Assembly (NCBI GenBank): GCA_964556665.1 | Contig: CAZKXU010000005.1 | Location: 1 to 61,992 of the forward strand | From: CAZKXU01 sp964556665 | GTDB lineage: Bacteria > Bdellovibrionota_C > UBA2361 > CAZKXU01 | Direction of reading: 5' to 3' | Length of the DNA: 61,992 nt | In this document: positions 16,857 through 26,268 of the stretch, piece by piece | Layout: every line of letters starts with the position of its first letter | Numbering within the stretch: the first letter of the stretch is position 1 | Translations under genes and position numbers: made by a program | Notes under the pieces: model-generated | Seen by the model: only the letters and a program-made list of their open reading frames with translations | The model's database searches: none | What the model was told of the DNA's origin: nothing

Positions 16857-18107
16857 ATGGTTGAAAAACAGGAACTTAAGAGATCTATTGATGAGTGGCA
16901 CAAGTATATGTGCCTGGTTAGAGATAGCTCCATAATTCGTGATACGCTCCAGCTGCCGACAGCTGATATTGCTGCGGCGCTTGTGGGGGTGAGGCGATCA
17001 GGGAAGACCTACAAAGCTATTCAAGCATCATTGTCTCTCCCTGTTAGCAAAGTCTTCTATTACAACTTTGAAGATCCAATATTTATTACTGATAATCGTG
17101 TGGCTCTGTTAGATCAACTGTTAGCCACCGCACAAGAATATCAACTCGCTCCATTCGAACTTCTCATTCTTGATGAAATTCAGAACGTCTTAGGCTGGGA
17201 GAGATGGCTCCGCAAGATTATAGATCAAAAGCTATATAGAGTGATTATCACGGGATCTTCAGCATCTCTGCTCGGTTCAGAACTTGCAACATCTCTTACC
17301 GGTCGTTGTCTTGAGTATAAAGTTTGGCCACTTTCCTTCAGTGAGTTTTGTAGATTTAAAAAGATCGAAAGGGCTACTCCTAGGAATCAGATGTTGTCAG
17401 CCATTCGAGAATTTATGTCCTGGGGAAGTTTGCCTGAAGTCACCAAGCAGGATACCGACGAACTCAAGAGAAAGATTCTACAACAATATTTAGGCGATAT
17501 TGTTCACAGAGATGTTGTGAACAGACACTCAATTCGCAACAAGCGAGTACTTGACCAAATTGCAACATATTACCTCACTAATATTAGCTCGTTGCATTCT
17601 TACACTGCTTTAAGTAAGGCGTTTGCTACAACTCCCGATACAGCAAGCGAATATACCCATGCATTAGAGGCAGCATTTTTGACATTTGAAGTAACTCGGT
17701 ATCATCAGAATCTAAAAGTGCAAACCCGTGACCCTAAAAAGATTTATGCAGTTGATTTGGGTCTAAGATCTGCAATATCAAGATCAGAGCATGATGATTC
17801 GGCCCGATTGCTCGAAAACGTAATCTATCTTGAGCTTAGACGCCGAGATCTACAGATTTCATATTTTAAAGAAAAGTACGAACTCGATTTCGTTGTCAGT
17901 GAAAACTATAAACCAACAGAAGTAATTCAGGTTTGTTATGACCTTAGTAATTCAGGGACAAGAGAGCGTGAGTTAAGGGGACTAAAGGAATGTATGGATA
18001 AAGTTGGGCTAACTAGCGGAACCATAGTGAGCTTCGATCACGAGGAAAATATTGATTTAGATGGAAAAATTATTAACGTTGTGCCTGTTTATAAATGGCT
18101 TAGTTGA
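16857..18107 (+). CDS. AAA ATPase of the AAA_14/DUF4143 type (second copy)
   Basis: A 416-residue protein of the same family as 160-1305 but only distantly similar. Walker A is GVRRSGKT (44-51), Walker B LLILDEIQN (102-110), and TGSS follows at 132-135. The DUF4143 C-terminal part has YELDFVV, but the second strand reads EVIQVCYDL where active PD-(D/E)XK folds have ExK, so the nuclease-like site is probably dead here. LSFSEFCRF and WGSLPEV in the middle are typical of the family. No partner gene. A perfect palindrome lies directly upstream. Function unknown. Confidence 0.9.
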   Translation: MVEKQELKRSIDEWHKYMCLVRDSSIIRDTLQLPTADIAAALVGVRRSGKTYKAIQASLSLPVSKVFYYNFEDPIFITDNRVALLDQLLATAQEYQLAPFELLILDEIQNVLGWERWLRKIIDQKLYRVIITGSSASLLGSELATSLTGRCLEYKVWPLSFSEFCRFKKIERATPRNQMLSAIREFMSWGSLPEVTKQDTDELKRKILQQYLGDIVHRDVVNRHSIRNKRVLDQIATYYLTNISSLHSYTALSKAFATTPDTASEYTHALEAAFLTFEVTRYHQNLKVQTRDPKKIYAVDLGLRSAISRSEHDDSARLLENVIYLELRRRDLQISYFKEKYELDFVVSENYKPTEVIQVCYDLSNSGTRERELRGLKECMDKVGLTSGTIVSFDHEENIDLDGKIINVVPVYKWLS

Positions 18108-18228
18108 GATGGCCTATAGACACTCAAAAGAGTTAGGTAAGACAATTTCAGTGAACAGGGCAGCGTAGATTCAGCAGCCACTGGCTGCTAAATCTTTAGC
18201 CGAAGATTCCGGCATGAACCGGGTCGAT

Positions 18229-18309
<81 letters not shown>

Positions 18310-18314
18310 ATTAA

Positions 18315-18414
18315 NNNNNNNNNNNNNNNNNNNNNNNNNNNNNNNNNNNNNNNNNNNNNNNNNNNNNNNNNNNNNNNNNNNNNNNNNNNNNNNNNNNNNN
18401 NNNNNNNNNNNNNN
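18315..18414. other. Assembly gap (100 N)
   Basis: One hundred N, a conventional placeholder of unknown true size. The same tRNA-Asp 5'-half sequence stands on both sides (18262-18314 and 18448-18502), so the gap arises at a repeat and the join may be wrong or may hide further tRNA copies. Confidence 0.98.
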
Positions 18415-18532
<118 letters not shown>

Positions 18533-18584
18533 TCTAGCTCCGCGGGTCGCGGGCTAGTGCCTGGCGGCCCTAGCCTTATGCTGT

Positions 18585-18610
18585 CCAAACGCTCGCTAGC
18601 TCGCGTTTGG
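18585..18610. repeat. Short inverted repeat CCAAACGC/GCGTTTGG
   Basis: Perfect 8-bp arms with a 10-base loop (TCGCTAGCTC), part of the hairpin cluster between the two defective tRNA copies. Upstream, around 18533-18575, further self-complementary GC-rich blocks (GCTAG, GGGTCGCGGG) occur. Confidence 0.6.
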
Positions 18611-18625
18611 CATTATTAGGAGCGC

Positions 18626-18715
18626 TAGCCGGAGAGCTCCGCTCTCCTCGGCGCTCCTCCTCTCACGTGACAGGCGAGCGAATATGCTTACTCTTGCCAA
18701 CTGAGGTACGTATCC
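18626..18715 (-). pseudogene. Chimeric defective tRNA copy fused to hairpin block
   Basis: 18626-18680 repeats the 55-bp block of 18415-18469 exactly, including the tRNA-Asp anticodon arm. The adjoining 5' part (18681-18715) differs from tRNA-Asp: on the minus strand it starts GGATACGTACCTCAGTTGG, a good acceptor strand and D-arm of another tRNA type. The result is a tRNA 5' half joined to an Asp anticodon arm joined to a hairpin, so it should not be functional. Confidence 0.6.
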
Positions 18716-18839
18716 GCAAATGTACACCGACAAACGCTTATATTACTCAGATCTACAGGTATTTGTAAATATTGGCTATCTAAGAATAATTCTGTAACAT
18801 ATAATAGTTACTTAATAGTTAACAGTTGAGATAGCCATT

Positions 18840-21530
18840 GTGAGTAAATATAATCATGAAGCCATAGATCAGAAATGGCAGCATTATTGGGATAAAAACG
18901 AAACTTTCAGAACTAAAGAGTCTAAGGGGAAAAAACTCTACGTCCTCGATATGTTCCCCTACCCGTCCGGCTCAGGTCTACATGTAGGGCATCCACTCGG
19001 ATACACGGCTACAGATATCTACTGCCGCTTTAAGCGTATGCAGGGATTCTCAGTGCTGCATCCTATGGGATTTGATGCATTCGGACTTCCTGCGGAGCAG
19101 CACGCTATTAGTACAGGTGAGCACCCCGGAAAAATAACTAAACAGAACTGCGAAATATTTACCAAGCAGTTAAAGTTAGTAGGACTTTCATACGACTGGA
19201 GCCGAAATCTTGCCACATGCGATCCGGAGTATTACCGCTGGACACAATGGATCTTCCTAAAAATATATAACTCCTTTTTTGATGAGAGAGAGCAGCGCGC
19301 AAAGCCGATTGAGCAGTTGGAAATTCCTGATGAAATAAAGAAACAGGGAGCCACTGCTGTTCAACAGTTCATCGCCGACAATCGTCTAGCTTACTACAAA
19401 GACGCTATGGTGAATTGGTGCCCAGAGTTAGGCACTGTGTTGGCTAATGAAGAGGTCATTGATGGAAAATCGGAGCGCGGCGGTTTTGATGTAATAAGAA
19501 AACCGATGAAGCAATGGATGCTCAGAATCACGAAGTATTCAGAGCGGCTGCTTAATGAACTTGAGAGCATAGAATGGCCGGAAAGCATTAAAGAACAGCA
19601 ACGCAATTGGATCGGTAAAAAAAAGGGCGCCGAAATTAAGTTCAAAGTTAAGGATGGGAATGACACATTTATAGCTTTTACGACCCGGCCAGATACGCTT
19701 TTTGGCGTAACTTTCTTTGTAATCTCTCCTGAACATCCATTAGCGAAAAAAGTAACTACTCCCGCCCATGCTGCGCGTGTAGAAAAATACTGTCAGGATG
19801 CGGCCAAGTTAAGTGATCTGAATCGCACGATTGAAAATCGTAAAAAAACAGGTGTGTTTACAGGCTCCTTTGTTATCAATCCAATTAACAATGAGGCGGT
19901 TCCACTTTACATCGGCGATTACGTACTCATGTCTTATGGCACCGGGGCAGTTATGGGTGTGCCTGCCCATGATGAAAGGGATTTTGAGTTTGCAAGGACT
20001 TTTCAGATTCAGATACGCCCGGTTATTGCACCATTAGATTTAAAATCACCTGAATATCGCCCCACTCTGGACGGAGAGATGGCGTGGACGCAGCCCGGGA
20101 AGATGCTGCCATGCGAAGCCGCAGTTTTCTGTGAACTTGAGTTAGAGGGAAAATCTAACGCTGAGGCCACCGTGAAAATTGTGCGCTGGTTAGAGGAGAA
20201 TAGATTTGGCCGAGAGGTAGTAAATTATAAACTTCGTGACTGGCTCTTCTCAAGACAACGGTACTGGGGTGAACCGATACCGATAGTTCATTGGGAGGAT
20301 GGCAGTATGTCGCCTCTTAATGAGTCAGAGCTTCCGCTCATTCTACCCCAGGTTGAAGATTATAAGCCTAGCAGTGATGGAGAATCTCCATTGGCTAAAG
20401 CTAAAGATTGGCTTCAAGTAACCTGTCCGAAAACAGGTAAAAAAGGGCGCCGTGAGACTAACACAATGCCTAACTGGGCAGGCTCATGCTGGTATTATCT
20501 GCGCTATATCGATCCACATAATAGCAAACAGGCCTGGGATCCAAAACTCGAAAAAGATTTTATGCCAGTTGACCTCTATGTAGGAGGAGCGGAGCACGCC
20601 GTGCTGCACCTTCTTTATGCTCGCTTTTGGCATAAGATTCTTTTTGATTTAGGGTATGTATCAACCAAAGAGCCGTTTCAAAAACTTTTTAACCAGGGAA
20701 TGATCCAGGCATATGCATATAAGGATAGCCGTGGTGCCCTTGTACCGGTCGATCAGGTCAAAGAGTCTCCAAACGGCACACCTCTCCATATGAAAACCGG
20801 AGAGGCCCTTGAGAAGATCGTTGCTAAAATGTCAAAGAGTCTCCGCAATGTTATTAATCTAGATACTATCGTTAAAGAGTACGGAGCGGATACTTTGCGA
20901 ATGTATCTTATGTTCATGGGCCCGCTTGACACCTCCAGAGTATGGGATACTAAGGCCATCCTTGGAAATTACAGATTCCTTACAAGAGTATGGAATTTTG
21001 TAACTGCCGACCTGGATTCAGGCACACGTGAATTTGTAACTGAAGCTGAGGAGCCACAGGAAGTAAAAAAGGCGATCCATTTAGCAGTAAAGAGAGTTAC
21101 CAACGATGTCGAGTCTTTGGCTTTTAACACCGGAATCTCGGCTATGATGGAGTGTCTGAATTCAATCGGTGCACAGAAAATCTCTAAGGAGAGCACAAAG
21201 AAGCTCATACTTATCCTTTCACCGTTTGCACCTCATACAGCGGAAGAGCTGTGGCAGCGGCTGGGCGGGAGCTCTACTCTTGCCTACGAATCCTGGCCTA
21301 GCTGGGATGAGGCTGTCCTAAGAGAGGACACAGTAACTGTAGTGATTCAGGTAAACGGGAAGAAGAGAGGCCTCGTAGAAGTTGGTGTCGCCATTACTGA
21401 AGATGAACTCAAGAGCTCTGTAATTACAGCTATGTCAAATAGTAATTTTAAAATTGCGCCTAGCGATCGATTCATCACGGTTTTTCAAACTGGCAGCAAG
21501 GTGCCAAAGTTGGTGAATGTTATTAAGTAG
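18840..21530 (+). CDS. leuS: Leucyl-tRNA synthetase
   Basis: An 896-residue class I synthetase that charges tRNA-Leu with leucine in the cytoplasm. The HIGH-type motif is HVGH (48-51) within the typical GSGLHVGHPLGYTATD. The editing domain contains TRPDTLFGVTF and GTGAVMGVPAHDERD. DWLFSRQRYWGEPIP lies after it, and the KMSKS loop is at 663-667. The C-terminal VNGKKRG segment is the usual end domain. Start is GTG 18840 (VSKYNHEAIDQKWQHYW). TATAAT at 18800-18805 could be a -10 element, but the matching -35 is poor. A strong hairpin terminator follows the stop. Intact and of normal length; an ordinary essential gene. Confidence 0.98.
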   Translation: MSKYNHEAIDQKWQHYWDKNETFRTKESKGKKLYVLDMFPYPSGSGLHVGHPLGYTATDIYCRFKRMQGFSVLHPMGFDAFGLPAEQHAISTGEHPGKITKQNCEIFTKQLKLVGLSYDWSRNLATCDPEYYRWTQWIFLKIYNSFFDEREQRAKPIEQLEIPDEIKKQGATAVQQFIADNRLAYYKDAMVNWCPELGTVLANEEVIDGKSERGGFDVIRKPMKQWMLRITKYSERLLNELESIEWPESIKEQQRNWIGKKKGAEIKFKVKDGNDTFIAFTTRPDTLFGVTFFVISPEHPLAKKVTTPAHAARVEKYCQDAAKLSDLNRTIENRKKTGVFTGSFVINPINNEAVPLYIGDYVLMSYGTGAVMGVPAHDERDFEFARTFQIQIRPVIAPLDLKSPEYRPTLDGEMAWTQPGKMLPCEAAVFCELELEGKSNAEATVKIVRWLEENRFGREVVNYKLRDWLFSRQRYWGEPIPIVHWEDGSMSPLNESELPLILPQVEDYKPSSDGESPLAKAKDWLQVTCPKTGKKGRRETNTMPNWAGSCWYYLRYIDPHNSKQAWDPKLEKDFMPVDLYVGGAEHAVLHLLYARFWHKILFDLGYVSTKEPFQKLFNQGMIQAYAYKDSRGALVPVDQVKESPNGTPLHMKTGEALEKIVAKMSKSLRNVINLDTIVKEYGADTLRMYLMFMGPLDTSRVWDTKAILGNYRFLTRVWNFVTADLDSGTREFVTEAEEPQEVKKAIHLAVKRVTNDVESLAFNTGISAMMECLNSIGAQKISKESTKKLILILSPFAPHTAEELWQRLGGSSTLAYESWPSWDEAVLREDTVTVVIQVNGKKRGLVEVGVAITEDELKSSVITAMSNSNFKIAPSDRFITVFQTGSKVPKLVNVIK

Positions 21531-21532
21531 AG

Positions 21533-21598
21533 ATAAAATGTGACGGTTCTATTTTTCTAGATCTAGATGGATCAATAAATAGAACCGTCATATTTTAT
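21533..21598. terminator. Bidirectional terminator between convergent genes
   Basis: Arms of 22 bases (21533-21554 and 21577-21598) match at 21 positions. They begin with ATAAAAT and end with TATTTTAT, giving A/T tracts on both sides, and the loop carries the 12-bp palindrome TCTAGATCTAGA. It lies between leuS (plus) and 21606-22667 (minus) and can serve both. Confidence 0.88.
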
Positions 21599-21605
21599 CG
21601 TGTAT

Positions 21606-22667
21606 TTAATTTGAAGACCTCTTCTTACGGTGCGTCCCCGGGGCTGGCATTTTAGAAGCTAACTGTATTACTTCTAGAGTCTCTACCTCTAAAAAATCAA
21701 AGGACATATCAATCTCCAAATCTGCATTCACCAACACCCCAGTCCCTTGTGTATGATTAAATAACAGAGTACCTGTTAATTCTAATCCATGTACAAACTT
21801 AATTTTCACAGTTGAGCCAGACTCCGTGCATGGAATAATTTGTTGGACCCACATAGGAACTTTACTATCCCTTATGCGTTCCTGCTCATCGTCTCTTTCA
21901 GGCGGAGCTGAAGTTGGCCTTGCACCTTTTTTGCTGCCTGCATCGTCATCATTATCTTCATCCTCTTCCAGATCGAGGTGCCTTCCCCTCCACTCAGCAC
22001 CTTTAAAAAGTGGAGTGCTACCTAAAGGCGGCGGCGCATGTCCTTTTCTACTTGCTGATGGTCCATGTCCATTACTGTGATGAGGAGCTCCCCCTTGGCT
22101 CAATTTTATTTTTTTAGGACTTCCATTGGCCATTTTTGCATCAGAAAGAGAGGGTCGAGCGCCAGGCTTAGCTACGCCTGAAGGTACTGCGGGCAAGGTA
22201 CCTTCGGCTGGTCTTAGAATTGGTAGCGGCGTGGGGGGAGTTGGTTCTATAAATCGCGGCTTTCTTTTTGGAGAAGTATCTTCTTTAACTACTCCGCTCG
22301 TAGTCGCAGGTTTCTCTTGACTGCGCTGAACCACCTGGGCAGGCCTTCTAGGTAGAGCATTGTTTAAAAGAGAGGCTCCAACACCTCTGGTTACCTCGAC
22401 TGCAGTAACTTCTACAATATTGGCTATCTCTAACTTAACCCATACCTTAGTACCAGGTTTTCGAAAAAGAAATGCGCCTTCATCATTATTAACGTGATAG
22501 GTCTGCGGAGGGATCCCTGAAAACACTAAATTTACTGGGACTTTAGGGGCAAGGCTTGCTGCTAACAGAGCATCAATAACTCTCTCTTCTCGGTCAGCTG
22601 TAGTTGGTGTTGGTGCAGGTTTTTCGCCAGTGCCAGGCTTTATATCTAATGTGCCCATCCAAAACAT
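21606..22667 (-). CDS. Unknown protein with two possible Sm-like domains and a disordered linker
   Basis: A 353-residue protein I do not recognise as a named family. Residues about 28-95 (VPVNLVFSGIPPQTYHV ... FLFRKPGTKVWVKLEIANI) and about 270-340 (STVKIKFVHGLELTGTLL ... LVNADLEIDMSFDFLEVETL) each show a short helix followed by beta-strands with a turn G. This resembles the Sm/Hfq pattern of NG-x-x-x-x-G within strands. The middle (100-260) is rich in Pro, Ser, Gly and charged residues (EEDEDNDDDAG), hence probably disordered. No signal peptide. It is divergent from the ParB-like gene, with about 160 bases between. An RNA-binding role is only an inference from the fold-like pattern. Confidence 0.7.
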   Translation of the reverse strand: MFWMGTLDIKPGTGEKPAPTPTTADREERVIDALLAASLAPKVPVNLVFSGIPPQTYHVNNDEGAFLFRKPGTKVWVKLEIANIVEVTAVEVTRGVGASLLNNALPRRPAQVVQRSQEKPATTSGVVKEDTSPKRKPRFIEPTPPTPLPILRPAEGTLPAVPSGVAKPGARPSLSDAKMANGSPKKIKLSQGGAPHHSNGHGPSASRKGHAPPPLGSTPLFKGAEWRGRHLDLEEDEDNDDDAGSKKGARPTSAPPERDDEQERIRDSKVPMWVQQIIPCTESGSTVKIKFVHGLELTGTLLFNHTQGTGVLVNADLEIDMSFDFLEVETLEVIQLASKMPAPGTHRKKRSSN

Positions 22668-22828
22668 CCAAACTTTACTACAATTCCCTTTACTTTATAC
22701 CACCCTAGTATAATATATTCCAGCTCTTCAGTCCTTTTTTTTGATGTTTTCGGGTAGTCCCTGTTTTCTCGCGCCGTGCTTGTAAAGAGCTTTTCAGAGT
22801 TTTTTACGGGCATGGCGGGAGGTGGAAA

Positions 22829-23773
22829 TTGACTCGCGCCAATTGCAAAAGATTAACCCCCCAAGAAGAAAGAGAGGGCAACTTGGCCAAGGGTAAGGGT
22901 AAGGACACCGTTGATTTAGTGAGGCGGATTTCAGTTGAGTTGATCGATCCAGATCCTGATCAGCCGCGGAGGTACTTCAATCAGGCATCCTTAGCGAAAC
23001 TCGCAGGCGACATAAGATCCAAGGGTCAGCTACAGATCGTTCGTCTTCGTCCGCATCCAGAGATCCGTGGTCGATTCATGCTTTTCGATGGAGAGAGGCG
23101 GTTTAAGGCCTGCATACTAGCCGGCCTTACCACAGTCAAGGCGGTCGTCATTACTGAGGAGATGACACCTACTCAGAGACGACTTGCACAGCTCAGCATG
23201 AACCATTACGGCGAATCGCATACTCCGATGGAGTGCGCAAGAGAGATCGGGAAGCTTCGCGATGATGGTGTTGCTTGGGCAGAGATTGCTGATGCCTTCG
23301 GCGGCAAGAGCGTTCCATGGTGCGTACTCCAGCACAAGCTTCTTCTTGTCCACCCAAAGATCCAGGAATGCGTTGAGCCGGAGGTGCCAAGAGAGAGATG
23401 GGTACCTGTCTCAGCTGCTGTCACGCTCAGCATGGTTACCGACAAGAACCGTCAGTTGGAGCTCTTGAAGGAGGCTCGCAGAGGCGGTGCAGTCTCAATC
23501 AAGAGGGTTCAGGCATTGGTCGCGCGGGAACTTAAAGGCACCGGATCGAAGGTCAGAGTACCGGGGATGGATCGCACCCCCTCAACCATCATCTCTGAGG
23601 TGCGAGCTCTTCTGCACCGTACTGCCCACACCGGCGCGGTCATTGCAGAAAGGTTCACACCTGAAGTGGCTCGAGCCTGCAAGCAAGCGCACCGCAGGAC
23701 GTTCAGGCAGAACATCGGCTTGGCTATCCGGAACCTAGTTCGAATCAAGGCGAGCTTGGACTCGGTCAAGTGA
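22829..23773 (+). CDS. ParB/Spo0J-like nuclease-domain protein
   Basis: A 314-residue ParB-family protein. The N-terminal ParB/Srx-like domain contains IDPDPDQPRRYFN (about 40-52), LAKLAGDIRSKGQLQ and GERRFKAC (about 92-99). A helix-turn-helix region follows (TPMECAREIGKLRDDGVAWAEIADAFGG). The C-terminus is basic. It starts at TTG 22829, supported by GGGAGG 6 bases upstream; no ATG fits. No parA gene is nearby, so it is not an ordinary chromosomal parAB locus; plasmid-derived or regulator roles are possible. Codon use is visibly richer in C and G than in flanking genes, which suggests transfer. A hairpin terminator follows at 23850. Confidence 0.85.
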   Translation: MTRANCKRLTPQEEREGNLAKGKGKDTVDLVRRISVELIDPDPDQPRRYFNQASLAKLAGDIRSKGQLQIVRLRPHPEIRGRFMLFDGERRFKACILAGLTTVKAVVITEEMTPTQRRLAQLSMNHYGESHTPMECAREIGKLRDDGVAWAEIADAFGGKSVPWCVLQHKLLLVHPKIQECVEPEVPRERWVPVSAAVTLSMVTDKNRQLELLKEARRGGAVSIKRVQALVARELKGTGSKVRVPGMDRTPSTIISEVRALLHRTAHTGAVIAERFTPEVARACKQAHRRTFRQNIGLAIRNLVRIKASLDSVK

Positions 23774-23849
23774 TCTAATCCGATCTATTTTCCACCAACA
23801 GGGATTACCACAGGTTCATGCGAATGTTCGAAGTAAGCATGGCTTTCTG

Positions 23850-23880
23850 AAGGGGTTTCGCCAAGAAAGAATAACCCCTT
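23850..23880 (+). terminator. Hairpin after ParB-like gene
   Basis: AAGGGGTT (23850-23857) pairs with AACCCCTT (23873-23880) across a 15-base loop, followed by CAACCTTTATTT. It lies 77 bases after the stop; a plausible intrinsic terminator. Confidence 0.6.
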
Positions 23881-23900
23881 CAACCTTTATTTGACTTCAA

Positions 23901-23978
23901 ACTGGGACCGCGGGCTTCCAGCCCGCTTGAGCACCTCTGCTAGTTCGATCATGCGGGCTGGAAGCCCGCGGTCCCAGT
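23901..23978. repeat. Perfect 26-bp inverted repeat, GGGACCGCGGGC family
   Basis: Arms 23901-23926 and 23953-23978 are exact reverse complements; each arm itself folds through GCGGGCTTCCAGCCCGC. The loop is 26 bases. The same unit occurs at 8202-8227 and, diverged, at 6348-6382, with a half near 7916-7927. Together these indicate a REP-like dispersed palindrome family, always in intergenic space. It lies 12 bases past the end of the kinase gene 23990-25246. Confidence 0.85.
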
Positions 23979-23989
23979 ATAAAACTACT

Positions 23990-25246
23990 CTACGCCCCTC
24001 GAAACACCAACCTAAACTCACTCCCCTTATTCTCCTCACTCGCCACCTGCACCTCACCGCCAAGCCGCTCCATTAGTTTTTTTACACAGGCCAGGCCGAT
24101 GCCGGAGCCTTCAATCTCCGCTCCGTGGGCACGCTGAAAGGGGCGGAAGATCGTCTCAAGTTTATCTTTTGGAATACCTAAGCCGTTATCCTCAACCGAA
24201 AGAACAGCTGAGTGCGGCACAACCCCATTTTTTGCAGTAAGCCTTATCGCTGCCTCGCGGCTCGGATCTCTAAACTTAATTGCATTTCCTACTATATTAC
24301 TTAAGATCTGATAAACTTTAATTCTGTCTCCTAAAATCGAAGGGAGCGGGTCCCGTACAATTTTCACCTTGCCGCTCGCAAGCTGCGGCGCATAATCCTC
24401 AAGTACGTCATTTAAGACTGTATCTAGCTCTACAACCTCTGTCTTTAGCTCCTCTGAGCTTATCTTACAGTACTGTAAAATACTCCCAACTAGGCTCTCT
24501 AGTCTTAAATTGGCGCTACGCATATGACCGATAATCTCGGTTGTCTCACTGCTTTTATTCTTAAGGTCCTCATCTAGAACTCCGATCATCCCTTTAATTG
24601 TATAGATCGGTGCCTTAAGATCGTGAGAGATCATGTAACTAAACTCCGCCAGATTCTGTGCCTGTTCCTCCATCTGACGCTGATAGCGCACTGTCGCTGT
24701 TACATCCAGGGTGATTGAAAGTGATGAGGTAATTGCACCAACCTCATTTAACATAGGCACACTACGGGTCTCAGCCCACATCTCAATACCGCTGCGATGC
24801 ATATACCGGTAACGAAACTGAAATGCCTCGCCTAGAGATGCAACTTTAAGCGCGCGACCATAACGCTCCTGATCATCCTTGTGCATAATACCAAGAAAAA
24901 AGTCCTGCTTTGAACCGTAAATCTCCTCCAGGCTATATCCGGTTAAAACCTCTGTATACGGACTGCAGTAGATTACCTTGCCGTTCAGATCTCGCACTAT
25001 CACAGAGGCAGCTAAATTCTCTGTGAGATTACGATATGACTCAGTTAATAGATTATTCTCATCAACGACTGTATCCAACTCCTGATGCAGCCTGTCAAAT
25101 ACTAGCCAGGGCATTAGCCATACCCTCCAGTTTGAGAGCAACTCTTTTCGGCTCTGTGGAGAGTCAGCCGCAGCAAGACACACTAGACCGCTGTTGACTA
25201 GATAGCCCGCCAAAAAAACCGTTATTAAGCCTAAGTAATTCAACAT
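23990..25246 (-). CDS. PAS-domain sensor histidine kinase
   Basis: A 418-residue kinase. One N-terminal hydrophobic segment (3-26) is followed by a PAS fold (about 75-188, SVIVRDLNGKVIYCSPYTEV). The HisKA phospho-acceptor is H208 in SYMISHDLKAP, and the HATPase has the N-box NAIKFRD, DNGLGIP and GSGIGLACVKKLM. No receiver domain is present and no response regulator gene adjoins, so it is an orphan kinase. Its ATG overlaps the stop of the HDOD gene upstream (TAATG), so the two are translated together and probably act in one pathway. The PAS domain could bind a small ligand or cofactor; which one is not visible. Confidence 0.93.
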   Translation of the reverse strand: MLNYLGLITVFLAGYLVNSGLVCLAAADSPQSRKELLSNWRVWLMPWLVFDRLHQELDTVVDENNLLTESYRNLTENLAASVIVRDLNGKVIYCSPYTEVLTGYSLEEIYGSKQDFFLGIMHKDDQERYGRALKVASLGEAFQFRYRYMHRSGIEMWAETRSVPMLNEVGAITSSLSITLDVTATVRYQRQMEEQAQNLAEFSYMISHDLKAPIYTIKGMIGVLDEDLKNKSSETTEIIGHMRSANLRLESLVGSILQYCKISSEELKTEVVELDTVLNDVLEDYAPQLASGKVKIVRDPLPSILGDRIKVYQILSNIVGNAIKFRDPSREAAIRLTAKNGVVPHSAVLSVEDNGLGIPKDKLETIFRPFQRAHGAEIEGSGIGLACVKKLMERLGGEVQVASEENKGSEFRLVFRGA

Positions 25247-26166
25247 TATCCGATCTTGCCTGCATAAAGGTCATATTCAAGCTCAAAGCTTTTCTTTAAG
25301 CGCTCTAGCATCTCCTTCTGATCATTTCCGCGAACACCAAGCTCCTGCATTACGTTGGGCAGCGTCTCCTCATAACTCTTCTGCAGACGTGTAAATTTCC
25401 CCTCAAATCCAAGCCCCAGAGCATGACTAATTGAGTTGGCGGCTGCTACTATTCCGCCGATTGAATGCGTCAGATCAGTTTGCACGGCATGATGATTTCT
25501 TATCACCTCTAAAAGCTCTGCCGTAAAATTCCATCTTTCTCCGATCAGTTGTCCGACCTCCGTATGTGTAAATGGAAAGAACTCCTCCTCCGCTTTTTGA
25601 AAGCCCACACCGGCCTCAACTTTCTTTATAACCTGATTGTACTGCTCCTCAGCACGCTGCAATAAAAGGAGCTTTCCGATATCGTGCATAAGTCCAGCCA
25701 AAAACGCCTCATCTTTTTTTTCCGGCAGAAACTTTGCCGCTAACTCACGTGATACTAGTGCAGTAGCAATATCATGAGCCCATAATATTCCGCGAAACTG
25801 ATTTTTGGATGGAAATAATTCAGAGAGAGTTGAGGCATTGAGGAGACATTTAAGTTCGTTTATCCCGATTACTAAAACTGCCTCTTCTATCGTGTGACTC
25901 TTTTTACCGCGATCGAAATATACTGAATTAGCTATTTTTAACACACGCGCCGAAAGCGCTTCATCAGATTCGATCACATCAATGAAATCCCGAGCTTCAG
26001 CTTTTGGGTCGGTAGCCAGACGAAACGCCTTCTCCGCTGCCTGCGGCATCGAAGGCACTCCCTTTGAGCCGATTGTACTGTAGATAGAGCTTGCTATCCC
26101 TGGACTTAGGGCATTGCCAGCTGCTATCGATTCCTTTTTCTTCTTCTTGCCGAATAATCCAAACAT
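25246..26166 (-). CDS. HDOD domain signalling protein
   Basis: A 306-residue protein with a basic start (FGKKKKKES) and an HDOD domain at about 27-225. It contains PQAAEKAFRLATDPKAEARDF, SVYFDRGKKSHTIEEAVLVIG and GLMHDIGKLL. HDOD proteins are related to HD hydrolases but usually lack full catalytic sites and act as signalling scaffolds. The gene precedes the PAS kinase and overlaps it by one base, so the pair likely forms a signalling module. No promoter was identified; the repeat element at 26269-26433 lies upstream. Confidence 0.92.
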   Translation of the reverse strand: MFGLFGKKKKKESIAAGNALSPGIASSIYSTIGSKGVPSMPQAAEKAFRLATDPKAEARDFIDVIESDEALSARVLKIANSVYFDRGKKSHTIEEAVLVIGINELKCLLNASTLSELFPSKNQFRGILWAHDIATALVSRELAAKFLPEKKDEAFLAGLMHDIGKLLLLQRAEEQYNQVIKKVEAGVGFQKAEEEFFPFTHTEVGQLIGERWNFTAELLEVIRNHHAVQTDLTHSIGGIVAAANSISHALGLGFEGKFTRLQKSYEETLPNVMQELGVRGNDQKEMLERLKKSFELEYDLYAGKIG

Positions 26167-26268
26167 AGATGTATGTTTAGATGCGGCGAATTTAGATCTA
26201 GAAGGATATTCGATGTAAATTTCAGAACAAACTATAGAGTGATTTCAATAGGATAGTTAAAAAGATTA

